Source: Sorghum bicolor
Lineage: Eukaryota > Streptophyta > Magnoliopsida > Poales > Poaceae
Assembly (NCBI RefSeq): GCF_000003195.3
Contig: NC_012871.2
Span: forward strand, 20,838,658-20,902,657
Length of the DNA stretch: 64,000 nt
Direction of reading: 5' to 3'
Shown: positions 10,671 through 21,063 of the stretch, in pieces
Layout: the number at the start of each line of letters is the position of its first letter
Position numbering within the stretch: the first letter of the stretch is position 1
Notes under the pieces: generated by a model
What the model saw: only the letters and a program-made list of their open reading frames with translations
Told to the model about the DNA's origin: nothing
Database searches by the model: none
Translations under genes and position numbers: made by a program

Positions 10671-10842
10671 ACCCGAATTTGTTTATGGTCTGGGCTCTAG
10701 GCCCGTTTTCACAAAGGTTGTCGTTTTACTCCCTCATGGTGCATTGTTGACGCGTTACCCGAATTTGTTGACGTTCTCAGCTCTAGGCCCGTTTTCACAA
10801 AGGTTATCGTTGTAGTCTCTCATGGTGCATTGTTGACGCGTT
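10671..10842. repeat. 86-bp tandem duplication, two copies
   Basis: Copy 1 is 10,671-10,756 and copy 2 is 10,757-10,842. Both start ACCCGAATTTGTT and end CATTGTTGACGCGTT. They differ at a handful of positions. The unit includes part of the Stowaway terminal repeat. Confidence 0.9.
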
Positions 10843-11109
10843 TGCCCTTGGGCAAGCCGCCCGTTCCGCTCCTAGGCCTTATTCATTTGTCACTAGTAGG
10901 CAAGCAAGGCAAGGGAGCAATAGCAGCAAGAATGGATGGAGAACGAGGTAATGCAATAATGGCCATGCAGCAACAAAAACAAGGCCTTGCGGGGCTTTGA
11001 ACATAAGACCTTGCGACTCAAACCTAACTGCCTTGGCCATTTGAGCCTTTGGTTGCTTCTCAAAGAAAATACACCCGCAACCATATTTATTAGGGGCAGA
11101 TATAGAAAA

Positions 11110-11779
11110 CTAACTCCTAATTAATCAAAGCACTGGAAAATAAAAATTCCCCTCAAGATTAAAATCTTTCTTTAGTTCCTACAAAAGGGAGTTGTCTTAA
11201 CCAAAGACAACCTCGCTAAGAAGAATTGGAAAGGGGGCCAGAAATGTATCTGTTGTAATATGAATGAGACTATCCAACACTTATTCATAGATTGCCCAGC
11301 AATTGGGAGAATTATTTTCTTTGCTACAAATTTAACTCAACCAAGATCTATCAGCGATATGTTTGGCACTTGGCTTCGTAATCAGCATAAGAGGCTTAGA
11401 GGTGTGATGTGGGTTGGGGTGGCTACCATGTGCTGGGTCATCTGGTGATGCCGGAATGATGTTATATTTAACAAACTCAAAACTAACTCCATTATGCAGG
11501 TTATTTTCAGAGGAGCATATTGGGTCCGCTTCTGGTCCCCGCTGCAACGTGATGAGCAAGCCAAGGACATCCTCACATCGATAAGCAAGAGATTGGAGAC
11601 AATTGCTTTACATATTTCTAATAAAGGATAGAAACATATTTACTGTTTGCTTTAACTTTCTGGTCAATGTTTAAGACCAAGGCTTGCTCTTTCTCTTTCT
11701 TTTATCTCAAACGTTGTAATAATTGGTTGTGTACATCCCCGGATGTAGAGACCGGATATTTATCCCTTATCTAAAAAAA
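11110..11779 (+). pseudogene. 5-prime-truncated LINE (non-LTR reverse transcriptase C-terminus)
   Basis: The plus strand encodes the C-terminal zinc-binding region of plant L1-type reverse transcriptases: KIPLKIKIF near 11,140, CICCNMNETIQHLFIDC near 11,245-11,298, then a frame broken after MCWVIW and resumed as RNDVIFN. It ends in a run of seven A at 11,773-11,779, then the Stowaway right end. This is a dead insertion nested in the Stowaway element. Confidence 0.78.
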
Positions 11780-12095
11780 TGTCCTAAACGTAAACAAATT
11801 GAGATATGGAGGGAGTAGTCCTTTTGCGTAAGTGTGAACTGCCCTTGATCAATTGTGTAATTGTGTTTATTGAATGTATCAGTTGTAGACTTCTAGTTAA
11901 GCAATTAGTTCAGTAAATGAAGTGTGAATGTATAATGTATATAATAATATATTATGTTAGAAGCAACGGTATAACCAATGTTTTGCCTATACTACTTGTC
12001 AAAGCGTCGGACCTCCATTGAGTATACTTATCAAATACTTCGTCCTTCTAAATAATACTTTCTAAAACGAAGAGAGTACTATAATATCTTTAGTA

Positions 12096-12328
12096 CTCCC
12101 TCCATATCTATAAATAAAATTATTTTGGATAAGATTTGGGTCAAATATTGTGAATATAAATCATGAATCACTTTTAAGTTGTTGAGTCAGAAAATGTGAA
12201 AATCATATGAATAAAAATATATATATACCACATTTTGATAAATATTTTTATAAAAATAAAGAGTCAAAGTTAGGCTTTGGAGATTGTATTGTTATCCTAA
12301 ACAACTTTCTTTTTAGGTATGGAGGGAG
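12096..12328. mobile_element. Stowaway MITE (233 bp)
   Basis: The ends CTCCCTCC and GGAGGGAG are flanked by TA at 12,094-12,095 and 12,329-12,330. Terminal inverted repeats extend about 20 bp with mismatches. The interior is AT-rich and non-coding. Confidence 0.9.
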
Positions 12329-12360
12329 TACTATATTAGTGCGTGTTAACATATGTTTTA

Positions 12361-12711
12361 GGCCTTGTTTAAATGCAGGGTATAAAGTTTTGGGGTATCA
12401 CGTTGGCTCTCACATCAAGGTGTCACATGGGAGTGTTTATATAGTAATAATAAAATAAACTACAGAAGTTCTCAGTACTCTGCGAGATGAATTAATTAAG
12501 TCTAATTAATCCATGATTAGTATATGTTTACTGTAATTTTACTATAGCACCGCATTGTCAAATTATGGACCAATTAGACTTAAAATATTCGTCTCGCAAG
12601 ATAGTCACAATTGTGCAATTAGTTATTTTTTAATTTATATTTAGTACTTCATTCATGTGTCCAAATATCCGATGGGATAGGGAGTAAACTTTATGGGAGG
12701 AACTAAACAAA
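12361..12711. mobile_element. Tourist-like MITE, right end degraded
   Basis: It starts GGCCTTGTTTAAA after TTA (12,358-12,360) and ends GGAACTAAACAA followed by TTA at 12,712-12,714. The last bases of the right terminal repeat are altered. The interior matches the other members of this family below, including the TTAGACTTAAAATATTCGTC block. Confidence 0.75.
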
Positions 12712-13516
12712 TTACGTGTGTAGAAAATCATATTGACGTGCAAAGTAAGCTACATCATATCAATTGCTAAAGCATAGTGATTAGTGAGCACGTCGTCATG
12801 AAGGGAAGGAAAGTGACAACCTCAATTGTCAACAACAATGCAAATATATACGCGTTTCCATGTCAACTCTACTATGTGCTTGTGCAGTTGTATGCTACTG
12901 CTAGTGTACGTGTACCTCTACTGCTAGCACGCACACAACTAGTCAAGTCCATGCGATTTATTACCCTGTTGAGAAATTAATAAGCATGCTAGCTAAAATG
13001 TAATCAACCATGTGTTAGTTGCAATTGCAATCCGCTTATATTATGTACCCATGTTCTTTTACGACCTCAAAATCTGTTTGTGTTGCACAAACAAATTAGC
13101 ATTATCAAACGTTAAACAATGGTGTGTGTGTGTGTGTACGTATCCTATATGCTTTATTAATTTAGCATGTTTAATTCATACAAAAAAAATTAGAAAAGAA
13201 ATACATATTCGCTCCTACTGAAATGTTATAAGTTGTTTGGTTACTTTTTAAAGTTTAACTAATAAGTTTACAAAAAAATATAGCAAAATTTACAATATCA
13301 AATTAGTTTCATTATAAATATGTACTTAAATATACTTTTTAGTACATTTGTTGTATATTGAAAATCTTGCTTCCTGATTATTCAGCTCTGCTGATAAAGT
13401 GATTCTATTGGATTTCTAGGAGGAAGCAGGGGTAAAGAGCTGATGAAAATTGATCTCTACTAATCTCTACCTGAATATAATAGGGAGCAAGGTGATTTTT
13501 TTATTCACAGCTCTTA
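12712..13516. other. Intergenic, no gene seen
   Basis: This AT-rich DNA has a short GT microsatellite at about 13,121-13,138. I see no supported coding region. Confidence 0.6.
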
Positions 13517-13806
13517 GACTATCTCCAACAATCGTCATCCAAAATACAAGACCTATTTGTCCTTTGGATAGCGCTACAGGTAAAAGGTTCTATACCTATT
13601 TTTAGTCTTCTCCAACAATAAGACCTAAAAGACAACACTCTCTGCAAATGGGTCTCGAAGAGAGAGGATATCCAAATTTGGGTTATGTGTCTCCTGATAC
13701 CCAAAATGGGTCTTCTGTTTGGGTACTCTGTTGGAGGCTATATGTATTGTGTTGGAGACCTATTTTGGTTTTGGATTCCCAAACAGGTCTCCTATTGGAG
13801 ACGGCC
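13517..13806 (+). mobile_element. 290-bp Tourist-like MITE, copy A
   Basis: It starts GACTATCTCCAACA and ends TTGGAGACGGCC. It is flanked by TTA at 13,514-13,516 and 13,807-13,809, the usual PIF/Harbinger target. Two more copies of the same length are at 29,472-29,761 and 58,742-59,031. Confidence 0.9.
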
Positions 13807-14003
13807 TTAGTGTAAATGGAAAATTGATTCTCTCTTATCCTGGCATTCTGAGCGAGTGATTCTCCTCAGACAAGGTGAAGTGGGAAATAGTGCTGAAATT
13901 GAAAAAAACACAGTTACCTTTATGCAATGACGGGTGAATTCAGAAAAGGAGAAAAGATGATATGGAATGTCCCTGCTGATTTCTTCAAGGGGGGGCACAT
14001 TTC

Positions 14004-14246
14004 GGCCTTGTTTAGTTCCCAAAAATTTTGGAAAATGGACATTGTAGCACTTTCGTTTGTATTTGACAAATATTGTCCAATCATAGATTAACTAGGCTCA
14101 AAAGATTCGTCTCGTCAATTCCGACTAAACTGTGCAATTAGTTTTTATTTTTGTCTATATTTAATACTCCATGCATGCGTCTAAAGATTCGATGTGATGG
14201 AGAATGTGAAAAATTTTGCAAAATTTTATAGGAACTAAACAAGGCC
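14004..14246 (+). mobile_element. Tourist-like MITE just upstream of a gene promoter (243 bp)
   Basis: The terminal repeats are perfect over 16 bp: GGCCTTGTTTAGTTCC and GGAACTAAACAAGGCC. Both sides carry a TTC duplication (14,001-14,003 and 14,247-14,249). It ends about 50 bp before the TATA box of the downstream kinase gene. Confidence 0.95.
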
Positions 14247-14297
14247 TTCAAAGGACGGCATGATGAATTTTGTACGTGTTGGGCGGGCAGAAACCAT

Positions 14298-14305
14298 TAT
14301 AAAAG
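14298..14305 (+). promoter_or_regulatory. TATA box of the USP-kinase-U-box gene
   Basis: TATAAAAG lies 92 bp before the start codon chosen for the gene, a normal grass spacing that implies transcription from about 14,330. It lies in a single-copy GC-rich stretch after the MITE. Confidence 0.65.
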
Positions 14306-14396
14306 GGTAAGGGGCCCAGAACCAGAAACGGCAGGCAGGAGCAGGACCCGACAGACGCCGGGGGAAAATTCCAAGGCGGCAGGCCAGCACGCGGAC

Positions 14397-17300
14397 ATGG
14401 CTACCGCCACGGCCGGCTCCTCCTCGCCGCCCACGCCGCACGCCGATGATTCGCCGGAGCCGTCGTCCCCCGCCGAGAGGGTGTACGTAGCGGTAGGGAG
14501 GGAGGTGGCTGAGTCCAGGGCCACGCTGCTCTGGGCGCTGCACAAGTTCCCCCAAGGGGCCTTCGTGCTGCTCCATGTCTACTCGCCTCCCAAGTTCCTT
14601 CCCTTCCGTAAGTTTCTCATCGTCCTCTTCCTCTTCTCTAGCCTCCACTGCAGATGCAAAGGTCTTTCTTTTATTAGGAGATGATATGGTTGACCGTTTT
14701 CTCATGACAACCTTTGTGTTCCAACTTCCAACCTCAATTCCTGCAAATTAACAGTTTCAGTATACATTCTCTTTTAAGAAGGGAGTCAAAATTAGGATTT
14801 ATTTACCTGACCTAACAGCTTCATGTCCAATATATTCCCTAATATTTACCTGCACTAGAGTTCTACTCTGTTGCTGTGTTCACTGCAATATAGCTCAATT
14901 TAACTCAAAGAGGGGAACTTTGTTTGGGGTTGCAGCACCATTGGCTCTGTTTTTTAATCAGTATATAGCAGGATTATCTTCCAGATTCTTGATTAGAATT
15001 TTGATATATGGATGCACGTGCTTTTGATGTTTATGCTCCAAAGTTGTGTGCAGTGGGTGCCAGGATCCCTGCTGCCCAGGTTAGGGAGCAGGAGCTAGCT
15101 GCACACAAGGAGATGGAACTACAAAGAATCAGTGACAGTCTGGACCAGTACCTACTCTTGTGTGCACAAGAAAAGGTCTGCCACTTGACTTCTCTGTGCA
15201 ATTATCATATTCCCCATTGTCAATTCTAGAAATGGAAAAACTGCACAATAACCATTTGCAGCTCAATCGTACCTATGCATGGCTTATATATCACAGAATA
15301 TCAAAATACTAGTCCATCATTTTAACTCACTGCACTGTACATCTGGCAGGGACATGCTGAGAAATTGCTGGTTGAATCAGATGATGTTGCACAAGGACTA
15401 GTGGACCTCATTTCTGAGCATCATGTTACTGAACTTGTCATGGGGGCAGCGGCTGATAAGCATTATACAAAGTAAGTGGAAAACTTCTCAGTGGTATTTA
15501 CACCTTAGTATAATCTCTGTGCACGATATTACATTTAAACACTTTATAATCATGGTGAATGTTGGTGATAACCCATGGATTTAAGATTCGTACATGCTCT
15601 CTGGAGATTTGTTAGTTCATGGTCTCAGCTAAACAACTAACTACACATTTCTATGGCTACAACACATTTGCAACTCTGAATAATAAGTTGTTCCCTATTG
15701 ATTCACTAAAACCTAACTCATGGTCTCAAGAGTTCAGGAAAATGAAGATTCTGAAGTCCAGGAAAGCACGATTTGTAGAACATCAGGCAGATCCATTGTG
15801 CAAAATATGGTTTATCTGTAAGGGAACACTTGTTTACCGGAGGTATGGTTGGTGACCCGAGGATACCCTTTACTTTTGTGCTTACAGTTACAATGGCAGT
15901 TTCTAGGCTGCAGATCATGTGCATATGTGAAATGAGGAAAAACAGCAATGTACTTTCTTGAATCATGCATGCCTTGATATGAATTTAATTCAATTTTTTC
16001 TCTACTCTAGGAAAGCTGTTCAACTTAGCCATGAAGAGATGCAGGAATGTAGACAAAGCTCTGGGGTCACACATAATTCAGTAGAGAAATCAGGAAGTTT
16101 GTCAGAAATGTGGTGTGTTGCCAACACATGGCTATGCAAATCAATCAGGGAACCGCAGATTGAAAGGACTACTTCCGACCCATCCTACATTAGTAGCAAG
16201 GTAATGATGGTGCTGAAATTATGTCAAACTTAAGAATTATTTCAGTGCATTTTGGTAAATGATAATCAACGTGCATGACTGCTAGCATGTCCATGATGTA
16301 ACAGTTATTGGTGCAACCTGCACCTGAAACAGTCTATATTTTTAGATTTTTTTTTGACAGATGCACTTTCTTTAGATCATACCACTTGAGCTGGCAGTCC
16401 ATCACTCTTTTTCAAATCTAATTTCTAGAAAAGTGTCTTCACAGCACTAGCTTACCTTCCCATGCATAAGCAACGTCTTAATTATGTAGTAGTTAATATT
16501 CAATAAAATTGTGATGTGTGAAATTGATCTCTTGCAGGACAATATCAAGGAATCTTATGATTCCTGCGAGAATTTCCATCATTTCCTCAAGAAGTTAGAG
16601 AGTGCAAGGCGAGAAGCTTATGAAGAAAAATGCAGACGTGAGGAAGTGGAAAGAGAACTGTATGAGGCTTTCCAGAAAGTAAGCATCTTACTTTATAGTT
16701 ATCATTCACATTGCATACGATATATCTTAGAAGACTTAAGTGACTTGCATTGGGCACAATATATGTGGGAGAAATTCCTTTTACCATGCATTCAAACTTT
16801 CAAATCACTGTCATAAACATAGCAGTTGTTTAAAAAAACTTACAGAAGTGAGCAAACTTCTTTGTATCTCACATTTATTTTCCCCAACAGGCACAAGCCT
16901 CAGAAATTTTGTACTTGAGAGAACTGAAGCAAAAGAATGAACTAGAAGAAAAGTTGACAACAATAATGGAAGAGATTGAGAGTCTCACAATAAGAACTGA
17001 TGAGCTTTGCTTAAAACTTCAAGGGGAACGTGAGCGAAGAATTGTCCTGGAGAAAAGAGGTGCCCATTCTGACCGTATCATCAAGGATTTGATGTTGCAG
17101 CGTGACAAAGCGCTAAGAGAGGCAGAAAAACTACGTGCAAAGAAAGGAGAGTCTACTGCAACTGCAGAGGGGACAATGCACATAACAGAGTTTTCCTACT
17201 CAGAAATTAAGGAAGCAACTAATGACTTTGACCACTCAATGAAGATTGGAGAAAGTGTATACGGAAGTGTATACAAGGGCTTTCTTCGGCACACAAACAT

Positions 17301-18836
17301 AGCCATAAAGAAATTGAATCCTGAAAGTACACAGACACAGTCGCAGTTCAATCAAGAGGTTACATTCTCAGTTCACTTTATTTAGTATAAAACTAATTAA
17401 GATTTTGTTGGTTTAAATAAATTACTGTCTTGCAGGCAGTTAAAAGCCTTTCTTCCTTCTGCTTGTCAGGTGGAGATTCTTAGCAGGGTGCGGCATCCAA
17501 ACCTTGTTACTCTTATAGGAGCATGCAAAGATGCTCAAGCTCTTGTCTATGAGTACATGCCAAATGGGAGCCTGGATGATCGCCTGGCTTGCAAAGACAA
17601 TTCCAAGCCTCTTAGTTGGCAATTACGGACCCGTATTGCTTCTAACATTTGCTCCGCACTCATTTTCCTCCATTCTAATAAGCCTCATAGCATTGTTCAC
17701 AGTGACCTAAAAGCATCTAACATTCTTCTCGATGGAAACAATATAGCTAAACTCAGCGGCTTTGGTGTATGCCAAATATTATCTGATCAGTTCAAGGCCA
17801 CAACGACTCTATATCGTTATACCCACCCAAAGGGTTCTTTTGTGTATATTGATCCTGAATACCTTATCTCTGGTGACCTGACACCCCTATCTGATGTATA
17901 TTCTTTTGGCATCGTACTCCTGCGTCTTCTCACTGGAAGATCAGGATTTGGTCTACTGAAAGAAGTGCAACAGGCAGTGGAAAAGGGTTGTTTGCAAGCA
18001 ATATTAGATTCATCTGCTGGGGGGTGGCCTGCCATTTATGCTGAGCAGTTGGCTCAGGTAGGTTTGAGATGCTGTGAAATAAGAAGGAAACATCGTCCTG
18101 ATTTGCAAACAGAGGTTTGGGCTGTACTTGAACCAATGTTAAACTCTGCTTCAACAATGCTGTGTTCATTGTCATTTAAGTCAGTATCAGAAGACCTTGG
18201 TGGTGTGCCATCCTACTTCATCTGTCCAATAGTGCAGGTAACTCATACATGAGAAAATATTTATAGAAGGAAATATATTATCCTTCCTTACTTAGCAAAT
18301 GTATTCTCCTTCCTTACTGTGGTATATATATTTATATAAAATATAGAAGAAAGCAAAATAAGGCTGTACATGGCCCAAGAGTAATTTCTTTCCTGTGATT
18401 CCATATCCGAGGTGAAACATTTGTCTAGCCTTAAATTCCTCTTAAAGGACTGACCATGTATAGCTCAGACCATCCAATACAAGTCATAGAGAGGCAAGCT
18501 TGGGTGCCTATTTCTTCTTAATTAAAAAAAATGAAATCCTCTTAACCTTTTGCTTCCCATTTCTTATCCATAGTCATTTAGATCAAATCAGTTGATTTTT
18601 GCATTGACTTGTTCCACCTGTTTAAACTTTGCATTTATGTGTTGCAGGATGTCATGCGGGACCCTCTGATTGCTGCAGATGGTTTTACCTACGAAGCCGA
18701 GGCTATAAGGGAATGGCTGGACAGTGGCCACCGTACATCACCCATGACAAACCTTGAGCTATCCCACCGTGATCTTTTGCCTAACCATGCTCTCCGCTCT
18801 GCAATTCAAGAATGGCTGCAGACAAATGGGGATTAA
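14397..18836 (+). CDS. USP-kinase-U-box protein (PUB32-35/50-54-type E3 ligase), 771 aa
   Basis: Exons by splice signals: 14397-14607, 15054-15175, 15350-15471, 15738-15842, 16011-16200, 16538-16678, 16891-17358, 17470-18237 and 18648-18836. All joins keep frame (772 codons with stop). Domains: an N-terminal universal-stress-protein-like domain (about 28-175), a coiled coil (about 255-385), a protein kinase (about 410-670) and a C-terminal U-box (about 699-771, PLIAADGFTYEAEAI). In this plant family the U-box recruits E2 enzymes for ubiquitin transfer. The kinase has a glycine loop from G417 and K437 in the AIK motif. HRD is HSD (530-532) and DFG is GFG (550-552), so the metal-binding Asp is missing and it may be a pseudokinase. 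TATA lies at 14,298 and AATAAA at 19,176. The U-box begins in exon 8 and finishes in exon 9. It is a tandem paralogue of the gene at 21,064-25,114. Confidence 0.93.
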
Positions 18837-21063
18837 TACGTCTGCTTTCTTATCAGGGAACACAAAAGTGTTTGGATGAGGGTGATGCGGGAATTTTCAG
18901 GATTTAGTTTAGATTTTCAGGAATTAGTTCAGATCTAAACTACATCATGAGAATTTGAATTTGACTCCCTCCTTTCCAACCATGGCCTTAGGAAGGATAC
19001 TATTGCCCATGTATGTTATGCTGAAGATGTGTTTCAGTTTTATAGCATGTTTATAGGCACTAGTACAAGAAGAAAGAAAAAAAAACTTTCCTGTGACTTC
19101 CAGAAAGACAGGATACCAGGATAGAGCCATATACGCAGGTCTTGTTTTTTCAAGTTATACATGTAAACAAGATGTAATAAACAAGGAGCCAACACCTCCA
19201 TTGGTGGCATGCTTAATTTCGGTCAGGATTTTACAGAATGAAAACTGCTTTGGCCATTACATAATTGTTATCCTTGTGGTGAGTTCTGAGTAATAGTTAA
19301 CTGGGCGTGATACTGCTTGTGTGAATATTGAATATGTGGCAGGTGACATTTTGACAGAAGGTAAATGGAAGCAAAATGCCTGTCTGATTGTACTACCAAA
19401 TTCATAATGTCAAATTTTACAGCCATTAATATTAGTATTATAAATTCGGGCAAATTAGAACTTCTAGCTATTCAGAATATCCATCGATATACTGTCAGAT
19501 CTGAAAGTTAGAAGAAAAAAAAAAGGTTTCAAAAGTGCCTGAGGTAATAATGAAATCATCATAATGACCTTCCATACATAAGTAATGCTGTATGCTTGCT
19601 TCGTTGACTGCTTTTAGATGAATGGACGTCATTGAGATAGGCAAAAAGATCTTGGTTTGAAAGGAGTGTCCAGTGCCCAGGTTTGTCAAAGTCTCACCCC
19701 TGTGCAAATCACAGGAAATTCCAAAAGGCACTATATCACTGTCGCAGACGACTGACCAAAGCTGCCAGTAGCAATCTGCTCGGAAGAAACTTACAAGAAG
19801 GAATTGTGCGTGGCGAACTGGCGAAAGCAACTGGCAGGGATGGATCCTCTGAAGCCAGTAATCCTGAACAATTCGTCGTGCGCGTGCCTTGCATTTGCAT
19901 TCCTCGTCTATCTATCTTATCGTCGATCTCTGTCTATCTCATGTGCAGTGCCGTCTCTCCTGCAAGGCTGCAAGTGCACATCGGTTCAACGCCCTAACCA
20001 CTGCACAGAAGTTTCAGCCTCAATCTTCACGTCACCCAGCTCCAGCTCGACGAATGATACCGGTATATGCTATTGAGTCCATGTTGATAAATTTGAAGCA
20101 GATGTCTCGACGTGAATATTGACAGCTTTGACAGGATGAATGCTATGACAGGCACTGCCGAAGAAAGAACAAGGTCCAATTGTCCAATCGCCATTCACCG
20201 GCGCACCAGATTCCAAAGCTCCCATGCCAGATGGACATATACATTGGACATTTCTTGGGCAGCTTGAAAGCAACCGCTTTGTAGCTGTGAAAACATGTCT
20301 GCCTTGCCGGCCGGGGAGATCGATAAACTGTGATACATCTGATATTCTAATGGGAAAACCTCATCGCCAAGCATCAAAAGCCATTTGCCGAGGACAGGCA
20401 TCGGCTGTACCTTCTTGGATTGGTGTAGAAATTTTGGACAGAATTCATAGGACGTACGTACTGAAAGTCTAACATCATGTTAGCTTCCTTCCAACTTCCA
20501 ATGCTGAAGAAAAGCCCTCTCTTATTTATTGCAAATCATAGATAACGATGGTGAAATTACTCCAGAGAATTGATTACTGAAAGAGAATACCACACACCAT
20601 TGGAACCTGGTCTTTTTTTTAAAAAAAAAAAAAGAAAAATGATTCAATTGGCTACTGAAAATGCTTACCAAACTGAAGGGAGAGACTTCTCTAATTGAAT
20701 TATACACTTGGGGGCCCGTAGTCTGATACTGACCTGACGTGCCGGATGATGCTGTACACAGAACACCACCATAAGTAGAACAAGACCAATCCAAAGCCAT
20801 GGTTCTAGCCTCTTGCTGTCACTTGGCTCTCTCTGAGCTAACCTTCCTAGGAACAATAAGCAGCAAAAGGCACAAGGGCGACGCTGATACCAATACAAAT
20901 ACCATAGGGTTGTTGTAAAGTGGCGCGACACGAAAAAGGTAACTGCCTTCACTTTCCCCTATGCTATTCAGGCCATGGCGTGCTCCACTGAAGCAGATTG
21001 CAAAAGCATAGCAGAATCTTAGCTTGATTCCTGATAGTACATGTAGGGAGCAAGCTGAGAAAC
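18837..21063. other. Spacer between the two kinase paralogues
   Basis: A candidate poly(A) signal AATAAA for the upstream gene lies at 19,176-19,181. Short open frames on both strands between 19,680 and 20,480 and around 20,520-21,106 show no recognisable domain or convincing splice pattern. The A/T run at 20,617-20,635 looks like simple sequence. I call no gene here. Confidence 0.55.

Larger units (their letters stand above)
10661..11815. mobile_element. Stowaway-like element carrying a tandem duplication and a LINE insertion
   Basis: The ends are inverted repeats of about 30 bp: CTCCCTCTGTACCCGAATTT at the left and the complement of AAATTGAGATATGGAGGGAG at the right. Both are flanked by TA, the Tc1/mariner target. 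At 1.15 kb it is far longer than a normal Stowaway MITE. The excess is an 86-bp tandem duplication at the left and a LINE 3-prime end at the right. Confidence 0.8.
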
